Shown here piece by piece: positions 50,731-58,755 of a stretch of 64,000 bases of DNA; the stretch's first letter is position 1, and each line of letters begins with the position of its first letter. The notes under the pieces are model-generated. The model saw only the letters and a list, made by a program, of their open reading frames with translations, did not search any database and was not told the origin of the DNA. The stretch spans positions 1 to 64,000 of the forward strand of contig VBBP01000050.1 of the NCBI GenBank assembly GCA_005884195.1, given 5' to 3'. Source of the stretch: Candidatus Bathyarchaeota archaeon. Its GTDB lineage: Archaea > Thermoproteota > Bathyarchaeia > 40CM-2-53-6. Position numbers and translations under genes: made by a program.

Positions 50731-51309
50731 ATGGCCCGACTCCAAATTTCAGACTCCGAAAAGAAGAGAGCGGCAGTTCGGATTCTAGGAATATCTGGGA
50801 GTGGACGAAAGAAGTCGTACAACACCGCCCTGCTTGAGGGGGCAAAAACTCTCGTCCCTGAGGGTGCCGTGGTGGAGATTCTTGAACTGTCCCGTTTCCA
50901 GTTGTTCAATGAAGACCTGCTCGCTGAAATGCCTGCGGAGATACGGGAGTTCAAGGAGAGGGTCAAACAGTCGGACGCGATACTCTTCGCGACGCCTGAG
51001 TACAACTACTCGATCTCTGCTGTTTTGAAGAACGCGATCGAGTGGGGGAATCAGCCGGACAACTCGTGGGATGGTAAACCCGCGGCGATCATCAGTGCTT
51101 CTAGTTCTCTACGGGGTGGCGCGAGGGCGCAGGCGCATCTCAGACAGATAATGGTGGACTTGAACATGCACCCGATCAACCAGCCCCAGCTGCTCTTGGC
51201 AAGAGCGGGGGAGAAATTCGACGCCAACCTCAAACTCGTAGATTCGGCTTCCTTGAAGACTCTGCAAAGCCTGCTCGAAGCCCTTGTAGAATGGTCACGG
51301 AGATTCTAG
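50731..51309 (+). CDS. NAD(P)H-dependent FMN reductase family protein
   Basis: 192 residues from ATG 50731. The flavodoxin-like FMN-binding loop is VRILGISGSGRKKSYNTALL; DAILFATPEYNYSISAVLKN, AIEWGNQP and AAIISASSSLRGGARAQAHL are the standard SsuE/ArsH/AzoR-type signatures. Reduces FMN, quinones or azo compounds using NAD(P)H. Its TAG is immediately followed by the TTG start of the MtrA-like gene, so the two are coupled. Confidence 0.93.
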   Translation: MARLQISDSEKKRAAVRILGISGSGRKKSYNTALLEGAKTLVPEGAVVEILELSRFQLFNEDLLAEMPAEIREFKERVKQSDAILFATPEYNYSISAVLKNAIEWGNQPDNSWDGKPAAIISASSSLRGGARAQAHLRQIMVDLNMHPINQPQLLLARAGEKFDANLKLVDSASLKTLQSLLEALVEWSRRF

Positions 51310-52557
51310 TTGGGAATAGCGAGTAGCATGAAGAAGAGCGCTTCATGGCCTCCTATGCCAGGAACCTATCAGGTAGGCGATCCAAATGGCCCCGTGGCGG
51401 TTTGTGCGCTTACGTCGGAGGGTTTGATCGCTCCGCTCGTAGCTCTTCCGGGAGTGGCCATTGCGGGCATGGTCTATACGGCCAATCTTGGCATTACCCG
51501 GATCATTGTCAATATCACGTCTAATCCTGCGATTCGTTTCTTGCTAATCTGTGGCAAGGATTCTGCGTTATTCAAGCCGGGACAATCTCTTGTCTCTTTG
51601 TCCGAGAAGGGTGTTGACGAGAAACGAAGGATCATCGATGCAGCGGGCTATGACCCAGTCTTACCCTCGATAGCCCCTGAGCAGGTCGCGCAATTCCGGA
51701 AACAGGTAGAAATTCTTGACTGGACCGGCGAAGAAGATCTTCAGGTCTTACAAGAACGGGTGAAGAGTCTCTCTGACCGTAACCCGGGCGTTTTCGTGAC
51801 GGGACAAAAGGAAGCGAGTTCGCCTAGAAGTCAAGAGGAGTTTGTGTCTATTCGGCCGGGTGGGCAGCGTGAGCCGTTGTTGTATGATCCGAAGGGATAC
51901 TTCGTCATCACGATCGAGCCTGAGCAAGGGGAGATACTGCTTCGACACTATTTACCTAATCATACGCCGGCTCATGAGATGCGGGGCCGGGGAGCAACCT
52001 CGATGCTCCTTGGTCTCTTGCGTGCTGGACTTGTCACACAACTGAGTCATGCGGGCTACTTGGGCGAGGAATTGGCCAAGGCACAGACAGCGTTACAGTT
52101 TGGGTTGCGGTACGATCAGGACCGGTCTTTGAGGGCCAGGGAAACGGTTGCTCCTCCACCGTCGTCAGAGGCAAAGGCTCCTGAACCCGCGGCTCCGAAA
52201 ATAACGCCGACCCAGGCCTATTCTCTGAAGAAACTTGGAGAGATCGGTCCCGAAACCTCGGTCGATCTGTTTTTCTCGGTAACTGACACTCCTCGGGACC
52301 ATGTTCTGGGAGGAATGTTCCTCGATATGGATGAGAGTGGCGCATCCCGGGTGTACACTCGAACCTCTCAACGTCTCGAGGTTGAGTGGACGGGGTCGAG
52401 TAAGCTGATCATGGGCGGTCTAGCCGACGTGGTCGTGGGAGCGATACTGCGGGTTTTTGGTAAGCTGGACGAGAAAAAACTGGTTCACGCGGAGACCCTG
52501 ATCATCCTGACCAATCTGGCCAAGATCACCGAGCCAAACAAGGGAAAGGACCAATGA
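51310..52557 (+). CDS. MtrA-like / DUF4346 fusion protein
   Basis: 415 residues from TTG 51310. Residues 12-140 follow the soluble domain of tetrahydromethanopterin S-methyltransferase subunit A: WPPMPGTYQVGDPNGPVAV, SNPAIRFLLICGKDS and GQSLVSL. In methanogen MtrA the cobamide is held by a His in the CGxEVxGHITGQS segment; here that position is Phe88 (CGKDSALFKPGQS). Residues 190-280 match DUF4346 (YDPKGYFVITIEP, LSHAGYLGEELAKAQTALQF). The C-terminal 110 residues are unassigned. There is no membrane anchor and no other mtr gene. It lies between an FMN reductase and a CDGSH gene, so a redox or one-carbon role is possible. Confidence 0.8.
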   Translation: MGIASSMKKSASWPPMPGTYQVGDPNGPVAVCALTSEGLIAPLVALPGVAIAGMVYTANLGITRIIVNITSNPAIRFLLICGKDSALFKPGQSLVSLSEKGVDEKRRIIDAAGYDPVLPSIAPEQVAQFRKQVEILDWTGEEDLQVLQERVKSLSDRNPGVFVTGQKEASSPRSQEEFVSIRPGGQREPLLYDPKGYFVITIEPEQGEILLRHYLPNHTPAHEMRGRGATSMLLGLLRAGLVTQLSHAGYLGEELAKAQTALQFGLRYDQDRSLRARETVAPPPSSEAKAPEPAAPKITPTQAYSLKKLGEIGPETSVDLFFSVTDTPRDHVLGGMFLDMDESGASRVYTRTSQRLEVEWTGSSKLIMGGLADVVVGAILRVFGKLDEKKLVHAETLIILTNLAKITEPNKGKDQ

Positions 52558-52563
52558 TCTACC

Positions 52564-52737
52564 ATGTCTGAGGTCGTAGTAAGGTCGACGGAGAACGGTC
52601 CGAATCTTGTGATCGTTGACGGGAAGGTTGTTCAGGCATGGTGCCCGTGCGGAGGGTCCACGCTGATGCCTTTCTGCGACGGGACGCACAAGAGAAACGG
52701 GTTCATAGCCAAAACGCACGAGGTCAAAGTCCACTGA
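52564..52737 (+). CDS. CDGSH iron-sulfur protein
   Basis: 57 residues from ATG 52564, six bases after the MtrA-like stop. The motif CPCGGSTLMPFCDGTH fits C-x-C-x2-(S/T)-x3-P-x-C-D-G-x-H, which ligates a [2Fe-2S] cluster through three Cys and one His. It is a single-motif protein of the small microbial type. Co-transcription with the FMN reductase and MtrA-like genes suggests electron transfer within that group. A damaged second copy lies at 54911. Confidence 0.93.
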   Translation: MSEVVVRSTENGPNLVIVDGKVVQAWCPCGGSTLMPFCDGTHKRNGFIAKTHEVKVH

Positions 52738-52873
52738 TGAAGCCGTAGTGGAAGTGTGCGTGTTTAGCTCGGGCTGCGGGATGCTGGAGTTCTGACAAAA
52801 AACGGTCTAGTACTCATAGTCTGACGAAGAGAGGAACACAGTAGCCATAACGCCCGATCGCCTGCTCGGCTCA

Positions 52874-54859
52874 GTGTTCTCGCAGATGACTGGCCGATCT
52901 CGCTCCCGGATCACGTCCATGGTATTACTGTTTCTCGGGCTCGCTCTCACCTCGACCAGTCCAGTGTGGGTCCATGCAGATACGGAGCCTACTGGAATAT
53001 TCAGAATAACGCTGATGGTTCCTCAGCCGAATCAGGCCCGACAGAGCTGGTCATTGCTCGTCCAGAGCAACCTTCAGGCGTTGGGCATCGACGCGCAGAG
53101 AGTTGTTCTTGACTGGCCCACGATATTCGATAGGGCGCTCACGCCTGCCTCTGACGTCCTCGGGAGAAGCTATGACAACGGCGGCTTTGACGCACTCTTT
53201 CTCGGCTATGCTCTCGGGATAGATGCCGATCCATATTCTTACTATCACAGTACACAGTATGCACCGATAGGTAACAACTACTATCTCTGGAACAACAGCC
53301 AGAACGACCAGCTGACCACACAGATCAAAGGAACACTAGACAAAACACAACGGTTAGATTTGCTAAAACAGTGGCAGGCGTTCACGTATGACCAGCAACC
53401 CTCCGCCACGATACTCTACACGAAGGAAATCGTTGCCTTTGATTATACAATGCCAAATGCTCAATACGTGTTCAGCACCTACCACTCACCGTATTGGCCG
53501 CCGATCGAACAATTGTCGATGCTCGGAGGATCGACGACGGGCTCGATTACGTTGGCGCAGACGGGACCGGCTCCGTCAGAGGGTTTCAACCCGGCAGTGA
53601 GCAGTTCCTACTACGACCAGACCGTGTACGGAGCAATGTTCAGCGCGTTGGCGCAGAGGAATGATACGATCTTCAAGAACATGATTCCTCAGCTGGCGAC
53701 TGGCTGGTCTGTCGGGTTAGATCAGAAGACCTGGACCGTATCATTGCGTCCCGGGGTGACATGGCATGACGGGGTGCCTTTCAATGCGACAGATGTGAAG
53801 TTCACATTTGACGCGCTCCAGGATGACACTCTGGCAGCGGACAATGAGGCGTTCATCAAGGGAATAGTAGGCGGAAAAAGCGACGTATCAATCGTGGGCC
53901 CGTACACGATCAAGTTCACTCTACCGAATCCCTACGCGTACTTCGCGGAGAACATTCTCACCACCCCAATCATACCCGCCCACGTGCTAGCGAGTGTTCC
54001 ATATGCAAACTGGAGAACGAACCCGTTCAACACCGGGATCGGTGGCGGGCCCATTGGAACAGGGCCCTACAAGTTTGTCAGCTATAATGCAACAACTGAG
54101 ACTAATCGCCTGACAAGGAACGATAACTACTTTGATTTTCCACAGAACGGGAAGACCGCTCTTCAGAGCCGGGGAGCTTTCGAAGTTAAGGACTATTATG
54201 TCAAACACATACCCAGCTCCGATAATGCCGTTTCCGCCCTGAAGATGGGCTCGGTAAACGTTCTAGACGCACAGTACGCTCTGGAGACCCAGACGAGTTT
54301 TCTCGCCTCCTGGCCGTCGAGCCAGTGGACGTCTTACGACGGGTTCGGGGTCCAGGAGCTAGGCTTCAACATGAAACACCCAATATTTGGAACAGGCGTC
54401 AATACCCCGCTGGGCCTTAGTGATTCTTCAAAGGCCTCTCTTGCCGCCAAATATGTTCGTCAAGCTATCAGCTACGCGATCCCGAGAGATCTGATAATAC
54501 AGCAACTTCTCGCCGGATACGGTAACCCAGGGATAACCACTCCGGTCGTCGGCAACTACCGGACGGGCTTCGCGGTCACCGATGGGTTCAACACTGCTCT
54601 CACCCCGTACAGTTTCAACCTCACAAAATCCCGACAGTTACTGCAGGCTGCGGGCTTCTTCCCGGCCGCCCCTCCAAGCATCTGGCAAACCTGGGGATTC
54701 GCCGTCACCGTCATGCTACTGGCAACAGCGATCACGCTTGCAGCCCTCTACGCAGTAGAGGCGAGGCGAAACCGTGCTACCCGCTCAATACCATCAACAT
54801 TACAGTCGTCGGCAGCGTCATCGAGCAATCCAGTGCGTCCGCCTTCCGCCGGCTCCTAG
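52874..54859 (+). CDS. family 5 solute-binding protein with permuted lobes
   Basis: 661 residues, exported: signal or anchor at about 14-35, C-terminal span FAVTVMLLATAITLAALYAV near 630-650 and a basic cytoplasmic tail. In ordinary oligopeptide-binding proteins the segment like FRITLMVPQPNQARQSWSLL to LYTKEIVAFD forms the C-terminal lobe; here it comes first (about 43-190). The normal N-terminal start, GSITLAQTGPAPSEGFNPAV, appears only at 223, and the protein then runs through VSLRPGVTWHDGVPFNATDV, PIGTGPYKFVSYNATTE and IPRDLIIQQLLAGYG to LLQAAGFF before the anchor. The order is thus C-lobe then N-lobe. No permease or ATPase gene is adjacent. Confidence 0.85.
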   Translation: MFSQMTGRSRSRITSMVLLFLGLALTSTSPVWVHADTEPTGIFRITLMVPQPNQARQSWSLLVQSNLQALGIDAQRVVLDWPTIFDRALTPASDVLGRSYDNGGFDALFLGYALGIDADPYSYYHSTQYAPIGNNYYLWNNSQNDQLTTQIKGTLDKTQRLDLLKQWQAFTYDQQPSATILYTKEIVAFDYTMPNAQYVFSTYHSPYWPPIEQLSMLGGSTTGSITLAQTGPAPSEGFNPAVSSSYYDQTVYGAMFSALAQRNDTIFKNMIPQLATGWSVGLDQKTWTVSLRPGVTWHDGVPFNATDVKFTFDALQDDTLAADNEAFIKGIVGGKSDVSIVGPYTIKFTLPNPYAYFAENILTTPIIPAHVLASVPYANWRTNPFNTGIGGGPIGTGPYKFVSYNATTETNRLTRNDNYFDFPQNGKTALQSRGAFEVKDYYVKHIPSSDNAVSALKMGSVNVLDAQYALETQTSFLASWPSSQWTSYDGFGVQELGFNMKHPIFGTGVNTPLGLSDSSKASLAAKYVRQAISYAIPRDLIIQQLLAGYGNPGITTPVVGNYRTGFAVTDGFNTALTPYSFNLTKSRQLLQAAGFFPAAPPSIWQTWGFAVTVMLLATAITLAALYAVEARRNRATRSIPSTLQSSAASSSNPVRPPSAGS

Positions 54860-54910
54860 CCGAACTCCCTTTCAACAATCCGGGACCCGCCACGAACCCA
54901 GTCAACTAAG

Positions 54911-54969
54911 AACGGTCCCAACCCGTCATAATCAACAGGAAGGTTGTTCAGGCTTTGTGCCGGTGCAAG
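54911..54969 (+). pseudogene. fragment of a second CDGSH gene
   Basis: The stretch matches the 5' part of the CDGSH gene at 52564: AACGGTCCCAACC, then AGGAAGGTTGTTCAGGCTTT and TGCCGGTGCAAG correspond to the codons for NGPN and RKVVQALCRCK. One missing base after AACCC breaks the frame, and the CDG-H half is absent. Confidence 0.65.
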
Positions 54970-55120
54970 TTACAAATCGATATGGACTAAGGGTGACTTT
55001 GAGAGGCTTCAAAATGCCCGAAGGACTTCCTGGTGAAAACATACGATAACAAGTATGTTCTCGTGGAACTCGAGAGTCCCTTGGACAAACTTAACTCGCC
55101 TTTCATTTCCTGTAATATTC

Positions 55121-56407
55121 CTATCGAGCGGGAAAAGCCAACAGTTCGAGGTATGAGTGTGTTAGGATTTTTGTGATGCTTACTAGGTCGTTTATGCGTA
55201 CGTGTTCGTCGATTCCGTGGATGTTGCTGTCTTGTCGTGTAGCGCCTAGCACGGCTACGGGGATTCCTAGGTTAGTGACAACTGCCATATCGGTAGACCC
55301 TTGACTTCCCGCCAGTGGCGTGTCTCGTCCTAGAACCTTTCTCGCTTGTTTCCGGACCACTTTGACTAGCCTGTGGTTGGGATCAGTGAGCATCGGATCG
55401 TATCCGAGAATCTTTTTCATCGATACCTTAGCGGGACTACTCTTTGCGAACTCTCTTACGACTGTGTTGATCTCTTTCTCGACTATTGCGGCTTTTTCTT
55501 CTGGTATGAATCGTCTGTCGACTAGGATCTCACATGTGTCAGGTATGATGTTGCCTTTCAGGCCGCCTTTGATCATGTTCACGTAGAGGCCTGGCCGCAT
55601 CTTCTTGGTCCCGTACATCGGCTCCGAGGGAATCTTCGATCTTCTCTTCCCGATTTCCTGACCTAGAGCTTTCAATTTCTCGATCAAACCAGCCGCCACC
55701 TCAATCGCATTGACTCCAGTCCAGCCCCGGCCCGAGTGAGCCGCCACACCTTTCACAGTGATGACATACTCGGCATCTCCTAACGCTGCTACATGGAGCA
55801 CTTCTATTCCGCTGTCACTGGATATGCAATAATTGATATCCTTCGTAATCACGTGTTTATCGACTAGATAGTTGACGCCGGTGTACCCGCCTACTTCTTC
55901 ATCGGTTGTAAAGGTCGGAATAATCACCCCGGAGAACTTTGCACCAGTCTCGACTAACGCCTTCAACGAAAAGATTGTACAAGCGTCCGCCCCTTTCATG
56001 TCAGCCGCGCCCCGCCCATAGATCTGGTTATTCCTGATTGTAGGCTCGAACGGGTCGTTGGTCCATCCTGACGGGTCCGCTGGGACAACATCCACATGCC
56101 CGTTCAGAAGTATCTTCGGCCCTTCGCCCTCCCCCTTGAGAGTCGCATACGTATTCGGCCTAGGACCCTTCAATCCGACTTCGGGGCTAACCCTCTTTTT
56201 GATCGTGGCCTCGGGAATATGGCTCACAGTAGGCGTAACACCCAGCTCCTTGAGCTCCCGAGCAAGAACCTGCGAGATCTTCGGATAGTTCAAACCCGGA
56301 GGAACAGTAGTATCAATACTGACGAGGCGGCAGGTAAGATCAACCAGATCCTTCTTGTGAGCATCAATCCAACGATCAACCTGTCTAACGGCAGTTTGGG
56401 ACTGCAA
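55121..56407 (-). CDS. M20-family peptidase / deacylase (ArgE/DapE-like)
   Basis: 428 residues. Metal-site motifs in order: LLNGHVDVVPADP, GRGAADMKG, TTDEEVGGYTG with the catalytic Glu pair, SSDSG and the C-terminal NIHGIDEHV. The dimerisation domain includes VKGVAAHSGRGWTGVNAIE. Hydrolyses an N-acyl amino acid or dipeptide in the cytoplasm; specificity is open. Its first 50 codons and about 50 bp of upstream DNA are duplicated at 58057-58262. Confidence 0.93.
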   Translation of the reverse strand: MQSQTAVRQVDRWIDAHKKDLVDLTCRLVSIDTTVPPGLNYPKISQVLARELKELGVTPTVSHIPEATIKKRVSPEVGLKGPRPNTYATLKGEGEGPKILLNGHVDVVPADPSGWTNDPFEPTIRNNQIYGRGAADMKGADACTIFSLKALVETGAKFSGVIIPTFTTDEEVGGYTGVNYLVDKHVITKDINYCISSDSGIEVLHVAALGDAEYVITVKGVAAHSGRGWTGVNAIEVAAGLIEKLKALGQEIGKRRSKIPSEPMYGTKKMRPGLYVNMIKGGLKGNIIPDTCEILVDRRFIPEEKAAIVEKEINTVVREFAKSSPAKVSMKKILGYDPMLTDPNHRLVKVVRKQARKVLGRDTPLAGSQGSTDMAVVTNLGIPVAVLGATRQDSNIHGIDEHVRINDLVSITKILTHSYLELLAFPAR

Positions 56408-56455
56408 ACAGCATCATGATGAAGTAGGATAACCCGTTAATTGTTCTTTCGGAAG
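56250..56455 (-). repeat. direct repeat, copy 1 (5' end of M20 gene and upstream)
   Basis: About 205 bp covering the first 50 codons of the M20 gene and its upstream sequence. It matches 58057-58262 in the same orientation with a few per cent differences in the coding part; the shared CCCGTTAATTGTT is at 56433-56445. The two copies bracket the comF and dprA homologues. Confidence 0.85.
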
Positions 56456-56482
56456 GCGATGATGCAAATTTCGCTTCTTCGT

Positions 56483-57139
56483 CTATGGCTTTCGCACGGT
56501 ACCTTCTGTATTGGGGCTATATTGAACTGTACCTATTACAGGATTAAACAATGATTGAAACTTAAACGGGTCGCTGATTGTTCTCATCGCGGCGAAAGCT
56601 CGTATCTGTGCAAGTGGGAATGCTTCGGCTAGCTTGTTTGCAGCCCCTAGCGCGGTCGCACCGCGCGTGATGATATCGTCAACTAGTAAGATTTGGGCCG
56701 GAGGCTCGGGGATTCGCTTCTGAACGCTCATCGATCCAATGTGGTCTTTGGCCTTCGGTCTCTCTGAAGACTTGCTCCAGGCTGCCTTCGGTACTGGTGT
56801 TTCTCTAACAAGAAGCGGGGTCGATTCTTTGCCTAAGCCCACTTTCACCAGCGCGGTTGAAATCCGTTCGGGAACCCACAGAGAGTCACGCTGCATCAAT
56901 GAACTGCTCGGCAAAGGAACCAAGACCGGGTCGTCTCGAAAAAATGAGGCGAATGGCAGTCGTTCTCTGAAATCGCGGACCGTCTCAGCGATCCATTGCG
57001 ACGTCAGTTTGGGCGGGTTTCCGACATATCTTTCAGCTTTGATCATCTTCATCAGTTCTCTTGCCTCGTCCATATCTGCCGATTCTCCTCGAGGAACGTA
57101 GCTTAGAAGTGATCCGTAGTCAAGAAGCGTTATGCGCAC
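56483..57139 (-). CDS. ComF-like phosphoribosyltransferase
   Basis: 218 residues. The PRPP-binding loop is ILLVDDIITRGATALGAANK; VLVPLPSSSLMQRDSLWVPE (substrate-binding segment) and an early VPRGESADMDEARELMKMIK are typical of ComF-type proteins. The N-terminal zinc ribbon of bacterial ComF is missing. The start overlaps the 3' end of the dprA homologue by 20 bp, so the two are translationally coupled. In bacteria ComF and DprA act together in uptake and processing of transforming DNA; a similar role here is inference. Confidence 0.85.
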   Translation of the reverse strand: MRITLLDYGSLLSYVPRGESADMDEARELMKMIKAERYVGNPPKLTSQWIAETVRDFRERLPFASFFRDDPVLVPLPSSSLMQRDSLWVPERISTALVKVGLGKESTPLLVRETPVPKAAWSKSSERPKAKDHIGSMSVQKRIPEPPAQILLVDDIITRGATALGAANKLAEAFPLAQIRAFAAMRTISDPFKFQSLFNPVIGTVQYSPNTEGTVRKP

Positions 57140-57971
57140 GTTTCGGAACTTGCAGGACTATCTCACTTAGACCTTTGGATGATGGTAGTGCTTCCAAGAT
57201 CTGTTTTGGGTCGTTGAGTACGGTGGCACCGTATCTGATCATTTTCCTTGTCCAGCTCAATGAGGAGTCGTTGACGATGGCCTTCCAGATGAACAATGGT
57301 CGGCCCAGTCTCAGGGCTTCCCAACCTTGGTGAAGGGACCCACTACTGTCTCCAGCTTCAACTATGATTGAAGCATTCGAAATGAGGGCCATGGTTCTGT
57401 TTCGAATGACGAAATTCTTCCGTTGAATAGGGTATCCTATTGGAAACTGCGATATTGCAAGATGGTTTTTCATTATCTCGTTTTGAAGTCGCAGATTTTT
57501 CTGAGGATAGGTACGGTTCAGGGGTGTTCCGAGGACTGCAATAGTCTTTCCACCCTCCGAGATAGCGGTTTCGTGAGCCATCGTGTCGATGCCTTCAGCA
57601 AGACCGCTGACTATCACAACTTCGTGGTCTGTGAGGGTTTTTGTAATGCGGGCTGCAGTTGCTAGACCACGTTCTGAGGCTTTCCTCGAGCCAATAATGG
57701 CTGCTCTGGGTTTCGGAAGCGGGAGCTTCATTGGGCCGGTCGTGAAGATCTTCGAAGGGGCATATTTTCTTTCAATGTCGTTAAGTGGTCCTAAGAGTTC
57801 TAGAGGCGTGACTGTGGAAATCTTGTGACTTGAAGGGGTAGCCATCGCGTTCGACTCATTAGGGTAACTAATGATTCTCTTACTCCATAAGGCAGTTTCA
57901 GCGCTCGTGAAGATTCCCGCTTGGTTACTAGACCTATTGCGGGCAGATATCACGACACTTTTCAATTTCAA
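57120..57971 (-). CDS. dprA: DprA/Smf-family DNA-processing protein
   Basis: 283 residues from TTG 57971; TTG 57965 is an alternative, and CATATTTAAG at 57985-57994 (TATA on the minus strand) favours a start close to here. ATG 57845 would give 241 residues. The extended Rossmann fold of DprA is clear: AAIIGSRKASERGLATAARI, VIVSGLAEGIDTMAHETAIS, GKTIAVLGTPL, NFVIRNRTMALISNASIIVE and AGDSSGSLHQGWEALRLGR. DprA binds single-stranded DNA and loads RecA-type recombinases. No C-terminal winged helix is seen. Coupled to the ComF-like gene. Confidence 0.92.
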   Translation of the reverse strand: MKLKSVVISARNRSSNQAGIFTSAETALWSKRIISYPNESNAMATPSSHKISTVTPLELLGPLNDIERKYAPSKIFTTGPMKLPLPKPRAAIIGSRKASERGLATAARITKTLTDHEVVIVSGLAEGIDTMAHETAISEGGKTIAVLGTPLNRTYPQKNLRLQNEIMKNHLAISQFPIGYPIQRKNFVIRNRTMALISNASIIVEAGDSSGSLHQGWEALRLGRPLFIWKAIVNDSSLSWTRKMIRYGATVLNDPKQILEALPSSKGLSEIVLQVPKRAHNAS

Positions 57972-58056
57972 TTTGGAAAGCTTTCATATTTAAGGTGATG
58001 AGGCGCTGGAAACCCAGAACGATCCCTCGCTTGCATCTTGCATAACATCCAGGTGT

Positions 58057-58213
58057 TTGAGACCCCGAGCAAGGACCTGCGAGATCTTCGGATAGTTCAG
58101 ACCGGGAGGAACAGTAGTATCAATACTGACGAGGCGGCAGGTAAGATCAACCAGATCCTTCTTGTGAGCATCAATCCAACGATCAACCTGTCTCAGGACA
58201 GTTTGAGAGGCCT
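58057..58213 (-). pseudogene. 5' fragment of M20 peptidase gene
   Basis: On the minus strand this region reads SQTVLRQVDRWIDAHKKDLV and continues to YPKISQVLARGLK, matching the start of the intact M20 gene at 55121-56407, then runs into unrelated sequence. The start codon is lost. It is part of the repeat at 58057-58262. Confidence 0.85.
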
Positions 58214-58262
58214 ACGGATATCGCTTGGAACTGGGCCCCACCCGTTAATTGTTCCTTCGGAC
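58057..58262 (-). repeat. direct repeat, copy 2
   Basis: Partner of 56250-56455. The coding part differs at about eight positions; the tail CCCGTTAATTGTTCCTTCGGA (58241 on) matches with one change, and the spacing between the two parts differs by two or three bases. Confidence 0.85.
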
Positions 58263-58285
58263 CCTTGCCGAGGTACGCTTAATTC

Positions 58286-58675
58286 TTGGAGCCTCCAATC
58301 TCTGTAGTCGGAGGAGCGAAAGCGGACCTCTTGAGACTCGTTCTCGACGGTGTGCTTATTCTGGTCTTGGTTGCTTGCATCGTCTGGATGGTGAGATTCA
58401 ACATTTCCCAGCAGAAAGGGGAACGATCGACCCTCAAATGGCGAGATATGGACCCGATCAGAAAGACCGTAGCCGGTCTCATATCTGTCTGGATTTGTTT
58501 GAACCTGTACCTATCGGTCGGAAACGAGCTCGCCAATCTCAATGTAGTAGTTCTACCGCTTGGCTCGATCTACTCTTTCTACGGACCTATTCTGGTATGG
58601 GCATCAGCCTCTTCTATAGTGGGGTTGGCTCTCCTGCTTTCAATCCGGTTCCCCAGACGCCCAGTTATTGCCTGA
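58286..58675 (+). CDS. small membrane protein, three spans
   Basis: 129 residues from TTG 58286. Hydrophobic segments: LLRLVLDGVLILVLVACIVW, TVAGLISVWICLNLYLSVG and GPILVWASASSIVGLALLLS. The loop between the first two is basic (QQKGERSTLKWRDMDPIRK). No family recognised. Confidence 0.55.
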   Translation: MEPPISVVGGAKADLLRLVLDGVLILVLVACIVWMVRFNISQQKGERSTLKWRDMDPIRKTVAGLISVWICLNLYLSVGNELANLNVVVLPLGSIYSFYGPILVWASASSIVGLALLLSIRFPRRPVIA

Positions 58676-58755
58676 CTTTTCTCGATACCAATTTGGAGGG
58701 CGTTGCTGGCTGAGAGAGCGCCGGTCTTGGATGTTGTATTCTCGTTAGGGAGAGG

